This document shows, piece after piece, positions 42,802-51,770 of a stretch of DNA of 54,763 nt (positions are counted from its first letter, which is position 1; every line of letters begins with the position of its first letter). Source of the DNA: Terriglobia bacterium (GTDB lineage Bacteria > Acidobacteriota > Terriglobia > JAIQFV01); NCBI GenBank assembly GCA_020072965.1, contig JAIQFY010000033.1, forward strand, positions 1 to 54,763. Reading direction: 5' to 3'. The notes under the pieces were generated by a model, which was not told the origin of the DNA, ran no database searches, and was given only the letters and a program-made list of their open reading frames with translations. Made by a program: the position numbers and the translations under genes.

Positions 42802-43104
42802 ATGGTGACGACAACAGAATATTTGATCCTTGCGGCGGCGCTGTTTACGATCGGCGTCATCGGGGTGCTGACGCGCCGCAACATCATCATTATCTTTATG
42901 TCGATTGAACTGATCCTGAACGCCGTCAACATCAATCTGGTCGCATTTTCGAATTATTGGCAGCAGTTTACAGGTCAGATTTATGCCCTCTTCGTCATCA
43001 CGGTGGCCGCCGCTGAAGCCGCCGTTGGACTCGGCATCATCATCGCGTTGTTCCGGAACAAGGAGACGGTGAATGCCGACGAAATTGATCTATTGAAGTG
43101 GTGA
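42802..43104 (+). CDS. nuoK: NADH-quinone oxidoreductase subunit K
   Basis: NuoK (ND4L counterpart) is a three-helix membrane subunit with glutamates in the proton path. The 100 residues show [20 protein letters not shown] (membrane Glu) and [20 protein letters not shown] (second Glu), the exact family pattern and length. AAGGAAA lies about 10 bases before ATG 42802. Confidence 0.98.
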   Translation: MVTTTEYLILAAALFTIGVIGVLTRRNIIIIFMSIELILNAVNINLVAFSNYWQQFTGQIYALFVITVAAAEAAVGLGIIIALFRNKETVNADEIDLLKW

Positions 43105-43115
43105 CGAGAAATACT

Positions 43116-43209
43116 CCACCGCGGAGCCGCAAAGAGCGCCGAGGAAAGATAGGGTTTAAAAACGCTTTTTACCAGTGAAGTTCCGCGTTCTCCGCGTTCT
43201 CCGCGGTGA
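43116..43209. repeat. Two-armed repeat in the nuoK-nuoL gap
   Basis: The left arm (43116-43143, CACCGCGGAGCCGCAAAG...) and right arm (about 43181-43209, ...TTCTCCGCGTTCTCCGCGGTG) are imperfect inverted copies. Its words resemble those of the repeat at 17732-17838. Confidence 0.75.
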
Positions 43210-43246
43210 ATTCGTTTTGGCACTTGCCTGGCACTTTTGAGTTCTT

Positions 43247-45313
43247 ATGAACTTTCTCAAATACATCTGGCTGATTCCCCTTCTTCCGCTGGTGGGTTGC
43301 TTCTTCAATGGAGTATTTGGAAAGCGCTTCTCCAAGGTCACCATCGACTTTTTTGCCCTGGGCTCGACCCTACTGTCGTTTTTGTGCTCGGTGGGTGCGG
43401 TGTGGCAGTTGTCCCGGCTCCAGCCGGAAGAGCGGGTATTCAACCTCAATCTCTTTGAATGGATTCCCGCGGGGGTCGCCCTCACTGCGCATGGGTTCGC
43501 GAATTTCTCGATCCAATGGGGATACCGACTGGATCCGCTTTCCGCCGTCATGATCCTGGTCGTGACCGGCGTGGGTTTTCTTATTCACGTTTACTCGACC
43601 GGATACATGGCCCACGAGCACGGGCCTCACCTCGGGGGCTACTACCGCTTCTTCTCCTACCTCAACCTGTTCATGTTCTCCATGTTGACGCTGGTCCTGG
43701 CGAACAACTTTGCTTTGATGTTTGTGGGTTGGGAAGGCGTGGGATTGTGCTCGTACCTGCTCATCGGTTTTTACTTTCATAAGAAGAGCGCGGGGGATGC
43801 CGGCAAGAAAGCCTTCATCGTCAACCGGATTGGGGACGCCGGGTTCATGCTCGGCATGTTTTTGATCTTTCAGACGTTTGGCTCTTTGGATTTTGGGACG
43901 GTCATGGCCAGGGCCGCTGAGGCTCCCATCGAGGTCTACGGAAGCGTGGGTGTGCTGACGGCGATCGGAATTTTGTTGTTCCTTGGAGCAACCGGGAAAT
44001 CGGCCCAGCTTCCCTTGTACACGTGGTTGCCGGACGCGATGGAGGGACCCACCCCGGTAAGCGCCCTCATCCATGCGGCGACAATGGTCACGGCGGGCGT
44101 TTACATGGTTTCCCGCACCAGCGTGATTTACACGCATGCTCCGACGGCCATGATGGTGGTGGCGGTGGTGGGAGGGGTGACGGCAATTTTTGCGGCTTCG
44201 ATTGGTCTGGTTCAAAACGATATCAAGCGCGTGCTGGCTTACTCCACGGTCAGCCAGCTCGGTTACATGTTTCTCGCGTGCGGAGTCGGCGCCTATTTTG
44301 TCGGCATCTTCCATCTCATGACACACGCGTTTTTCAAGGCCCTGCTCTTTTTGGGCGCCGGCTCCGTTATCCATGCCCTGAGTGGCGAGCAGGATTTGCG
44401 GAGGATGGGGGCGCTCAAAAACAAGATTCCCAAGACCTACGTGACCATGCTGGCGGCCACGCTCGCGATTTCGGGCATTCCTCCATTTGCCGGTTTCTTC
44501 AGCAAGGACGAGATCTTGTGGCAGGCCTTTTCCAGCGAGTATGGCCGCTGGTGGCTTTGGCTAATCGGTGTGGTAGCGGCGCTCATGACCGCGTTCTACA
44601 TGTTTCGGCTGATCTTTCTGACGTTCTACAATGAATCGCGGGTCGATCCGGAGGTGGAGCATCATATCCACGAGTCGCCCTCGAACATGATCGTTCCCCT
44701 GCAAATTCTAGCCGTGCTATCGGTGATCGGGGGATTTGTCCAGATTCCAAAGTTTCTCTTCGGTGGCTTCGATGGTTTTGAGCGCTGGCTCGAGCCGGTT
44801 TTCAAGCATCCCGCCACAGAAGCCGGTGCCGCTGCCGTCGAGCACGCCTCGCTGGGGGCCGAGGCCGGCCTGGCACTGTTCTCGGTGGTGGTGGCCCTGA
44901 CCGGCATCTATCTGGCCTATCGGTTCTATTATCGTCCGTCGTCCGCCCCGGATAGGGCCATGGCTTCAGCCAAGCCGGTTTATACGGTGCTGTTCAACAA
45001 GTACTATATGGATAAAATCTACGATGCCCTGTTTGTGAACCGTACGAAGGATCTGGGCAACGCATTGTGGGCCTTCGACCGGGGAGTGATCGACGGCGGG
45101 GTGAACGGCAGCGGATGGTTCACACGGTTCACGGCCAATGTGTCCTGTTGGTGGGATAAATGGATCGTCGACGGCCTGGTCAATGTCGTGGGCTTTACCG
45201 TGAAGATGCTGAGTTATCCGTTGCGCATCCTTCAGACCGGTTTTGTGCAGTCCTACGCTTTTCTCATGGTGCTCGGGATTATTGCGTTTATTTGGCTTTA
45301 CGTGTTGAGATAG
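43247..45313 (+). CDS. nuoL: NADH-quinone oxidoreductase subunit L
   Basis: NuoL (ND5 counterpart) is the distal antiporter-like proton-pumping subunit with a long lateral helix. The 688 residues comprise the N-terminal ND5 extension, the proton-conducting core (SAQLPLYTWLPDAMEGPTPV followed by SALIHAATMVTAGVY, then KRVLAYSTVSQLGYMFLACG), and the C-terminal helix HL region ending with a final membrane segment. The length fits a full NuoL. It lies after a 142-base gap that holds a repeat. Confidence 0.98.
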   Translation: MNFLKYIWLIPLLPLVGCFFNGVFGKRFSKVTIDFFALGSTLLSFLCSVGAVWQLSRLQPEERVFNLNLFEWIPAGVALTAHGFANFSIQWGYRLDPLSAVMILVVTGVGFLIHVYSTGYMAHEHGPHLGGYYRFFSYLNLFMFSMLTLVLANNFALMFVGWEGVGLCSYLLIGFYFHKKSAGDAGKKAFIVNRIGDAGFMLGMFLIFQTFGSLDFGTVMARAAEAPIEVYGSVGVLTAIGILLFLGATGKSAQLPLYTWLPDAMEGPTPVSALIHAATMVTAGVYMVSRTSVIYTHAPTAMMVVAVVGGVTAIFAASIGLVQNDIKRVLAYSTVSQLGYMFLACGVGAYFVGIFHLMTHAFFKALLFLGAGSVIHALSGEQDLRRMGALKNKIPKTYVTMLAATLAISGIPPFAGFFSKDEILWQAFSSEYGRWWLWLIGVVAALMTAFYMFRLIFLTFYNESRVDPEVEHHIHESPSNMIVPLQILAVLSVIGGFVQIPKFLFGGFDGFERWLEPVFKHPATEAGAAAVEHASLGAEAGLALFSVVVALTGIYLAYRFYYRPSSAPDRAMASAKPVYTVLFNKYYMDKIYDALFVNRTKDLGNALWAFDRGVIDGGVNGSGWFTRFTANVSCWWDKWIVDGLVNVVGFTVKMLSYPLRILQTGFVQSYAFLMVLGIIAFIWLYVLR

Positions 45314-45435
45314 CGATTCAGTGGCATCCACCGCGGCCGCTTGCCCGGCGAGAAGCCGGGATTCATGGTTGGATGGGGAGCCATTCTTTAGTCCAGCCTG
45401 TTTGTTGATGCGGTTTCATGAGGAGTCATTCGGTC

Positions 45436-47091
45436 ATGGATTTCTTTCGCCAGCACATTCTTTCGATCACAACCTTTACGCCGCTAGTGGGGGCATTCCT
45501 CTTGCTGTTTGTCGGCAAAGAGAACAAGAATGCGATCCGTTGGATTGCCAACCTCTTCGGATTCCTCGGCCTGCTCGTTTCCCTGCCGCTGTGGTTCTGG
45601 TACAACCGCGCCGACGGGGGATTTCAGTTTATCGAGCGGCACGAATGGATCAAAACCATTGGCGCCAATTACAGCCTGGGTGCGGATGGCATCTCTCTCC
45701 TGCTGATCCTGCTCACCACAGTCCTCGGGGCGATCGCGATTCTCTCCTCTTGGACGGCCATCGAAATGCGCGTCAAGGAATACTACATCTTCCTCCTCCT
45801 GCTCCAGGTGGGAATGATCGGAGTATTTTGCTCCCTCGATTTCTTCCTCTTTTATGTATTTTGGGAAGTGATGTTGGTGCCCATGTACTTCCTGATCGGC
45901 GTGTGGGGCAGCGATCGGAGGCTGTACTCGGCAATCAAGTTCTTCCTGTATACGTTGGTGGGGTCGGTCGTGATGTTGTTGGGCATCCTGGTGCTCTATT
46001 TCCACATGCCCGAAGGACAGCGGACTTTTGACTATATTCAGATCATGAATTACCTGCATGCGAGTCCGCTGGCGTCCAACATTGCGCGCTTTGTGTGGCT
46101 GGCATTCTTCCTGGGATTTGCCATCAAGGTGCCTATGTTTCCGTTCCACACGTGGTTGCCTGATGCGCATACGGATGCGCCGACCGCGGGGTCCGTCATT
46201 CTGGCCGGCGTTCTGCTGAAGATGGGGACATACGGTTTCATCCGCTTCTCCCTGCCGCTTCTCCCGAATGAGTCGCAGTATTTCAAAGGCATGATGGCGG
46301 CGCTGGCCATCATCGGCATCGTGTACGGGGCGCTGGTCGCGATGATGCAAAAAGACTGGAAACGGCTCGTCGCCTACTCCTCCGTTAGCCACCTTGGTTT
46401 TGTGATGCTGGGAATGTTCTGCTTCAACCCCAATGGCGTCAACGGCAGCGTGCTGCAAATGATCAATCACGGGATTTCGACGGGCGGACTCTTCTTGATC
46501 GTGGGGCTGGTCTACGAGCGCCGCCATACCCGAATGATCAGTGAGTACAGCGGTCTTTCCCACGTGATGCCCGTTTATGCCACCTATTTCATGATCATCA
46601 TGCTCTCGTCGCTGGGTCTGCCCCTGCTCAACGGTTTCATTGGAGAATTTACCATCCTCCAGGGTGCGTTCCAGGTGAGTTACACCTGGGCGGCCTTCGC
46701 GGTGTCGGGGATCATCCTGGGTGCGGCGTATTTGCTGTGGCTCTATCAGCGCACGATGTTCGGCGAGATCACCAACGAAAAAAACAAGACACTCAAGGAT
46801 CTGAATTTCCGCGAAGTGGCCACTTTGTTCCCGCTGGTAGTGCTGGCCCTGTGGATCGGGATTTACCCGAAGCCGTTTTTTGAGATTTTGGAGCGTCCCG
46901 TCAACAAGGTGGTGGCGACCGTTCAACCTGACAAGTTTACCGTCGACTCGATGGGGAATTTAATTGTCCCGGATAAAGCCAAGGCCAACCCATTACCGGC
47001 CTCTGTGCCTGCGGGAACCGAAGCAGCAGCAGCGATCCAGCGCGACCTCCCAACGACACAGTCGGCGACACCCGGGGTGGAGAAGAAATAA
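45436..47091 (+). CDS. nuoM: NADH-quinone oxidoreductase subunit M
   Basis: NuoM (ND4 counterpart) is a second antiporter-like pump subunit. From ATG 45436 it has 551 residues with about 14 helices, LGADGISLLLILLTTVLGAI, WEVMLVPMYFLIGVWG with its conserved Glu, FPFHTWLPDAHTDAPTAGSV, and KRLVAYSSVSHLGFVMLG. GAGGAG lies about 10 bases before this start; ATG 45418 would add six residues. The last 60 or so residues form an Ala/Pro/Thr-rich tail that is longer than in most NuoM proteins and probably disordered. Confidence 0.97.
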   Translation: MDFFRQHILSITTFTPLVGAFLLLFVGKENKNAIRWIANLFGFLGLLVSLPLWFWYNRADGGFQFIERHEWIKTIGANYSLGADGISLLLILLTTVLGAIAILSSWTAIEMRVKEYYIFLLLLQVGMIGVFCSLDFFLFYVFWEVMLVPMYFLIGVWGSDRRLYSAIKFFLYTLVGSVVMLLGILVLYFHMPEGQRTFDYIQIMNYLHASPLASNIARFVWLAFFLGFAIKVPMFPFHTWLPDAHTDAPTAGSVILAGVLLKMGTYGFIRFSLPLLPNESQYFKGMMAALAIIGIVYGALVAMMQKDWKRLVAYSSVSHLGFVMLGMFCFNPNGVNGSVLQMINHGISTGGLFLIVGLVYERRHTRMISEYSGLSHVMPVYATYFMIIMLSSLGLPLLNGFIGEFTILQGAFQVSYTWAAFAVSGIILGAAYLLWLYQRTMFGEITNEKNKTLKDLNFREVATLFPLVVLALWIGIYPKPFFEILERPVNKVVATVQPDKFTVDSMGNLIVPDKAKANPLPASVPAGTEAAAAIQRDLPTTQSATPGVEKK

Positions 47092-47171
47092 GGTTGGCCG
47101 GGCAATCCTCTGCCCGCGTAATTGAGGATGAAAAATGATTGTTACGTTTTCCAGAAATCCGGCGAGAGTAA

Positions 47172-47362
47172 GCGGCTTCGCCGCATCCCGCCATGCGGGA
47201 CGATAAGCCTTTGGCTTACCGTGGAGATCCTACTTCCGCTTCTTTTGATGGAGTGCTGGGGCCCGCCCCGATGAATCGGGGCGGGCCCCAGGGTAGAAAA
47301 AAGGAGATTGGACGGCCTCCGGAAAGGCTGAGCCTTTCCGCAATAATGAGCGGCAGAGCCGC
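47172..47362. repeat. Run of six short-loop hairpins in the nuoM-nuoN gap
   Basis: In order: GCGGC-TTC-GCCGC (47172-47184), TCCCGC-CAT-GCGGGA (47186-47200), TAAGCC-TTT-GGCTTA (47204-47218), a perfect 17-bp stem CTGGGGCCCGCCCCGAT with its complement (47256-47272, 47275-47291), GGAAAGGCT-G-AGCCTTTCC (47321-47339) and GCGGC-AGA-GCCGC (47350-47362). There is no ORF. Loops are three bases or fewer as written. Confidence 0.88.
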
Positions 47363-47429
47363 AGACCAGATGAGACCCGGGACGGTTTAAAATCTATATT
47401 TTATTGTGATGTCCTTTTAAGAACTGCTC

Positions 47430-48881
47430 ATGTTTAACCAATTCTTTCAAGTCAGCGACATCGTTGCGATTTATCCTCAATTACTGCTCGCTTTATTTGG
47501 GCTGGGCGTCCTCATTGTGGATCTCTTCCTTGACCGTCCCTGGAAGGTCTTGAACGCGTTCACGGCGTTGTTGGGGATCGGTTACGCCACCTACGCCCTG
47601 TTTCAGATCCGAAGGTTCAACGTCAGCGCCTACAACGGCGCCATCGTGAACGACTCGTTTGCGGTCTACTTCCAGTTTGTCTTTTTGATCGCCACGGCCC
47701 TGGTGATCTTCATTTCGGCGCGCTATCTCAGCATCGAGGGTGAACATCGCGGTGATTACTATGCCTTGATCCTTTTCTCCCTCATCGGCATGAATTTCAT
47801 GGTGATGGGAATGGACATCATCACGCTGTACATCGCCCTGGAGCTGATGGCCGTTTCGGAATACATCCTGGTGGGGTACCTGCGCACGAATCGCCAGTCA
47901 AACGAAGCCTCCCTCAAGTTTTTCCTGCTGGGCGCCTTTTCGTCGGGCATCCTGCTCTACGGGATCTCACTGCTTTACGGAATCAGCGGATCGACCGACC
48001 TGCGGGTCATCGGGCAAAAACTGGCCGAGCGCCCTGCAAACGATCCGGTGACACTGGTCGCCCTGGTGACACTGGCGGCGGGACTGCTTTTTAAAGTGGC
48101 GGGCGTGCCGTTCCACCAATGGTTGCCGGACGCCTACGAAGGGGCCCCGTCCCCCATCACGGCCTTCATTTCGGTCGCGCCCAAGGCCGCCGCGTTTGCC
48201 CTCACCCTTCGCTTTCTGTTCATCGCCCTCAAGCCGCTCCAAGTCAACTGGGTCCCCATGCTCTCCGTCATCTGTGTGCTGACGATGACAGTGGGAAATA
48301 TCACCGCGATTTCGCAGTCGAACATCAAGCGGCTGCTCGCATATTCATCCATCGCCCACGCCGGGTACCTGATGCTGGGCATGATTGCAGGAAATGATTA
48401 CGGGATCACGGGAATTGCCATCTACTTCCTCGTTTACATGTTCATGAACATCGGGGCGTGGACGCTGGTGGTGGCCATGCGGCGCAAAGACCTGATCGGG
48501 GACCAGATTCAGGATATGTCGGGGATGTTCCAGAAAAACCCGGCGGCGGCGGTGCTGATGTTGATCTTCATGCTGTCTCTTGCCGGCATTCCACCCACGG
48601 CCGGATTCATCGGAAAGTACTATTTGTTTGCTTCCGTCATTCAAACCAAGCATTACGTGCTGGCGGTGATTGCGGTTCTGAACGCCGCGATCTCCCTCTA
48701 TTACTACTTCCGCGTGGTCGTCGTCATGTTCATGAACGACAAGGTCGATGAGGAGAAGATGGTGCTTTCTCCGGGCGTGCTGACGACCCTGGCCGTGACC
48801 CTGGCCTTCACCCTCATCATCGGCATCTATCCCGACCCCTTCATCCGCTTCGCGCAGAATTCCCTCTCGCTATTCCAATAG
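47430..48881 (+). CDS. nuoN: NADH-quinone oxidoreductase subunit N
   Basis: NuoN (ND2 counterpart) is the third antiporter-like subunit. The 483 residues have about 14 helices with LYIALELMAVSEYILVGYLR (conserved Glu), KVAGVPFHQWLPDAYEGAPS followed by PITAFISVAPKAAAF, and NIKRLLAYSSIAHAGYLMLG. The length is typical. It is the last gene of the nuo run; the next genes are on the opposite strand. Confidence 0.98.
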   Translation: MFNQFFQVSDIVAIYPQLLLALFGLGVLIVDLFLDRPWKVLNAFTALLGIGYATYALFQIRRFNVSAYNGAIVNDSFAVYFQFVFLIATALVIFISARYLSIEGEHRGDYYALILFSLIGMNFMVMGMDIITLYIALELMAVSEYILVGYLRTNRQSNEASLKFFLLGAFSSGILLYGISLLYGISGSTDLRVIGQKLAERPANDPVTLVALVTLAAGLLFKVAGVPFHQWLPDAYEGAPSPITAFISVAPKAAAFALTLRFLFIALKPLQVNWVPMLSVICVLTMTVGNITAISQSNIKRLLAYSSIAHAGYLMLGMIAGNDYGITGIAIYFLVYMFMNIGAWTLVVAMRRKDLIGDQIQDMSGMFQKNPAAAVLMLIFMLSLAGIPPTAGFIGKYYLFASVIQTKHYVLAVIAVLNAAISLYYYFRVVVVMFMNDKVDEEKMVLSPGVLTTLAVTLAFTLIIGIYPDPFIRFAQNSLSLFQ

Positions 48882-49231
48882 TCTTCTGATTTGTTAAACC
48901 TCTCCGGGAATGACTTCGGGTGGGAGGTCATTCTCTATGAGACACGTTCTCGAGTCAGCATATTTATTCATCCGTATTAGGCGGTTGTCAGCTGAATTTA
49001 TGCCGGCAAGAGAAAGTGTGTGATTAGGAAGCCAGGAATAAGGACGGTTAAAAACCTTCAACTGGAAGACAACCTTATGTTCCAGCCTCGGAGGGCTATT
49101 CAACGACAACCAACTCGTCGAATTCCTGGTTTCCTAATAGAATTGGGTTTTGGGTCCGGCTCGTCAGGACTAGGGTGTAAGAGGTCGGCGAGAATGGTTT
49201 TCCGATTTGTATTTGATTCCTGGAGAGCGCC
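48882..49231. other. Convergent intergenic region after nuoN
   Basis: About 350 bases separate nuoN from the converging minus-strand gene. A 7-bp inverted repeat GAATGAC/GTCATTC (about 48909-48934) may terminate nuoN transcripts, but it has no T-tract. Nothing else is seen. Confidence 0.45.
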
Positions 49232-49681
49232 TCAGAATCTGGAGGCGAGCAAGCTGGCCACGGCTTCAAGAAACTGTTGGTCGGAGCCTTGAAAAGCGTC
49301 GGTTACGTCGCTGTCGATGTCGATCTCGCCGAAGATCTTTGAGTCACGCTGAATAGGAATGACGATCTCCGATCGAGTTTCGATTGAGCAGGCAAGGTAT
49401 CGCGGGTCGGCGTTGACGTCAGGGACGTTGACCGTTCTTTTTTCGGCTACGGCCGCTCCACAGATGCCCTTGCCGATCGGGATGCGCGTGTGAGGAGAGG
49501 GTTTGCCCAGATAGGTTTTAAGGACGAGGTCGTTTCCTTCCACCCAGTAGATCCCCACCCAGGTGTAGTGGGCGAAGTTTTCCTTCAACAATCGAACTGT
49601 TTCATCCAGGACACGATCGTCACTGGCGCGGGAGGAGACCAGCGCTTCGATAGCTTCGAGAACAGGCGTGGAAGAGGTCAT
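49232..49681 (-). CDS. GAF-domain protein related to free methionine-R-sulfoxide reductase
   Basis: The 149 residues form a single GAF domain like fRMsr (YebR), which reduces free methionine-R-sulfoxide using thioredoxin. Matches include YTWVGIYWVEGNDLVL, RIPIGKGICGAAV and RYLACSIETRSEIVIPI. Two of the three cysteines of the best-known fRMsr type are present (Cys74 and Cys98); the third, expected in GKPxC, is replaced (GKPSPHTRI). Activity may need a different disulfide pair, or the protein may be only a GAF sensor. It sits in a minus-strand group with a redoxin and thioredoxin reductase. The start MTSSTP is preferred over a longer frame that runs into repeats. Confidence 0.82.
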   Translation of the reverse strand: MTSSTPVLEAIEALVSSRASDDRVLDETVRLLKENFAHYTWVGIYWVEGNDLVLKTYLGKPSPHTRIPIGKGICGAAVAEKRTVNVPDVNADPRYLACSIETRSEIVIPIQRDSKIFGEIDIDSDVTDAFQGSDQQFLEAVASLLASRF

Positions 49682-49964
49682 AGGATTGCGGATTGCGGAA
49701 TTCGGAATATTCAATTTCGGATTGTCGATTTCAGATTGCGGACATTCTCATTTTAGATCGCCCTTGAGGAGATCGTGAAAATCAGGTCTGTAACCTCAAG
49801 CAACCAACCTCTGACACATGACTGTCATTATGAATCTGAACTCTAAAATTTCGAGAGTTTGTGATTCTGCAGTCAGCAATCCGCAATATGAGCCTCCGCA
49901 ATCCGAAATCCGCATTCCGCAATTCAGAAACGCGCCGCCGGCGCGCTCAGGCGTTTTTCGCCCC
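49682..49964. repeat. 'ATTGCGGATTGCGGAATTC' low-complexity repeat
   Basis: Words like GGATTGCGGAATTCGG (about 49684-49740) face complementary words CAATCCGCAATATGAG and CCGAAATCCGCATTCC (about 49879-49922), so the gap between the two genes is another two-armed inverted repeat. Confidence 0.7.
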
Positions 49965-50459
49965 TCAGCCGGGTTTGAAATCGGGAACATTGTCGGCTTT
50001 GGTAAACACGGGTGTGGTTGGCTGATGGAGTCTCGTCGCAATAAACTTTGAAGTCTCAATCAATCCAGCCTTATCGAAACCCACCAGGGTCTGAAGGATT
50101 TTTCCATCGTGGTCGATCAGGAAGATCGACGGAACATTGGTTATCCCGTAGGCGCTGGACACCTTATACGGTTCTTCGTCAATGACAATCGGAAAAGAGA
50201 GCTGGAATTCCTCGGCGAACTGTTCCGCCTCGTGGGGCTCGTCCTGGGCGATTCCCAGAACTTCGAACGAGAGCCCGGCATACGCTTTCCCGATTCGCTC
50301 CAGAAAAGGGAACGTCAGCTGGCACACCGGACAACTCTTCTTGTAGAACGCCGCCAAGACGAGTCTTGATTTCAGCTCTTCATGGATGGAGTGATTTTTC
50401 CCATCGATCCCCTCGAGCGAGAAATCAGGGGCGGTTTTTCCTGGAGTCAGTGCGGGCAT
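49965..50459 (-). CDS. Thioredoxin-fold redoxin (TlpA/AhpC-TSA type)
   Basis: This is a thiol-disulfide oxidoreductase or peroxiredoxin-like protein of 164 residues. APDFSLEGIDGKNHSIHEEL opens the redoxin fold, KKSCPVCQLTFPFL carries the CxxC pair (Cys43, Cys46), and YGITNVPSIFLIDHDGKILQ has the cis-proline. No signal peptide is visible, so it is probably cytoplasmic, unlike most TlpA proteins. GAGGT lies about 9 bases before ATG 50459. Neighbours on the same strand are trxB and the GAF protein. Confidence 0.9.
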   Translation of the reverse strand: MPALTPGKTAPDFSLEGIDGKNHSIHEELKSRLVLAAFYKKSCPVCQLTFPFLERIGKAYAGLSFEVLGIAQDEPHEAEQFAEEFQLSFPIVIDEEPYKVSSAYGITNVPSIFLIDHDGKILQTLVGFDKAGLIETSKFIATRLHQPTTPVFTKADNVPDFKPG

Positions 50460-50532
50460 TTTGTAGAGACCTCGTGCTATTTGGATTGTAGGAGGCGTTG
50501 GGTAAACCCTCGATTCTCATATCCCGCCGAAT

Positions 50533-50766
50533 GAAGTCAGACGTCGGAAGTCAGAGGTCAGAGAAGAGGTGCCGGGTGTCAGGTGTCGGGTGCCAGGGAA
50601 TACAAGCTTCATGTAAGCTTGAATGCTCGAAAGATCACTTTGACCCTTATATTCGAATCGAATATGAAGCCCTTCGGTTTTGACCGCTGACTTCCGACCT
50701 CCGACCTTTGACTTCTGATCTCCGATTTCTGACTTCCGGCTTCTGATTTCCGACCTCCGACTTCTG
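50533..50766. repeat. Two-armed 'GAAGTCAGACGTCGG' intergenic repeat
   Basis: The left arm (about 50533-50565) is complementary to a longer right arm (about 50688-50766) composed of repeated CTGACTTCCGACCTCCGAC-like words. It belongs to the same family as the repeat at 21497-21634. Confidence 0.78.
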
Positions 50767-50796
50767 TATCCCCTTGTCAGTAAGTTTCATTCCTCG

Positions 50797-51732
50797 CTAA
50801 CTGCTGTGTGCGTTCAAAAAATGCTCGGCATCAATCGCAGCCATGCAGCCGGAGCCGGCCGCGGTGATCGCCTGCCGGTACACATGATCCTGCACATCAC
50901 CCGCCGCAAAAGCACCCTCGACGCTGGTGCGTGTTCCGCCGTTGCGGGTAACGATATAGCCGGCCGGGTCCATTTCCAATTGCCCCTTAAAGAGGGCGGT
51001 ATTCGGGTCGTGGCCGATGGCGACAAATAAACCATCGCAATTCAGCACGGATTCTTCGCCCGATTTCAAATTCTTGAGTTGGACCGCCTTGACTTCCCCG
51101 TCTTTGACATCCAACACTTCGGAGACGGTGGAATCCCAGATGAATTTGATCTTCTCATTCTTGAAGGCGCGATCCTGCATGACCTTGGAGGCGCGGAGAG
51201 AGTCACGGCGATGGACGAGGGTGACCCGCGTGGCATACTTTGTGAGAAACATTCCCTCTTCAAGGGCGGAATCACCTCCCCCGACCACCACGACTTCTTT
51301 TCCGCGATAAAAGAAACCGTCACAGGTGGCGCAGGTGGAAACCCCGTGCCCCATCAGTTTGCGCTCAGACTCCAAACCCAGGAGCCGGGCCGAGGCGCCC
51401 GTGGCAATGATGAGCGTGTCCGTTTGAACCACGCGATTCTCATCCATGTGGATGTTGAAGGGCCGGCCGGAGAGATCGACTTTCGTGACTGCCCCCTGAA
51501 TGATCTCCGCCCCGAATCGCTTGGCTTGCTCCCGCATGTCATCCATCAGTTGTGGCCCCATGATTCCATCGCGGAACCCGGGAAAGTTCTCGACCATCGT
51601 GGTCAGCATCAATTGTCCGCCGGCCTCATGACCTTCCACCACCAGGGGGTTGAGATTTCCCCGGGCTGCATACACGGCAGCGGTGAGTCCCGCAGGACCT
51701 GATCCCATAATGAATACTTTCCGTTGGTCCAT
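50797..51732 (-). CDS. trxB: Thioredoxin reductase
   Basis: TrxB is an FAD flavoprotein that reduces thioredoxin with NADPH. The 311 residues show the FAD-binding GSGPAGLTAAVYAAR, the redox-active CATC (Cys134-Cys137), the NADPH-binding VVVVGGGDSALEE with the downstream HRRDSLRASK, and the C-terminal GAFAAGDVQDHVYRQAITAA. AGGGAG lies about 5 bases before ATG 51732. It follows the Rieske gene by 38 bases and probably shares a transcript with it. Confidence 0.97.
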   Translation of the reverse strand: MDQRKVFIMGSGPAGLTAAVYAARGNLNPLVVEGHEAGGQLMLTTMVENFPGFRDGIMGPQLMDDMREQAKRFGAEIIQGAVTKVDLSGRPFNIHMDENRVVQTDTLIIATGASARLLGLESERKLMGHGVSTCATCDGFFYRGKEVVVVGGGDSALEEGMFLTKYATRVTLVHRRDSLRASKVMQDRAFKNEKIKFIWDSTVSEVLDVKDGEVKAVQLKNLKSGEESVLNCDGLFVAIGHDPNTALFKGQLEMDPAGYIVTRNGGTRTSVEGAFAAGDVQDHVYRQAITAAGSGCMAAIDAEHFLNAHSS

Positions 51733-51770
51733 GAACGCTCCCTGGTGTGCGTAATTTATTTATCAGACCC

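Noticed and set aside
43370-44374. 334-codon minus-strand frame within nuoL
   Set aside because: His/Arg-rich antisense shadow; nuoL is certain on the plus strand.
45484-46926. Long open frame (480 codons) on the minus strand
   Set aside because: It is exactly antisense to nuoM, very rich in His, Gln and Arg, and has no family resemblance; a shadow of the real gene.
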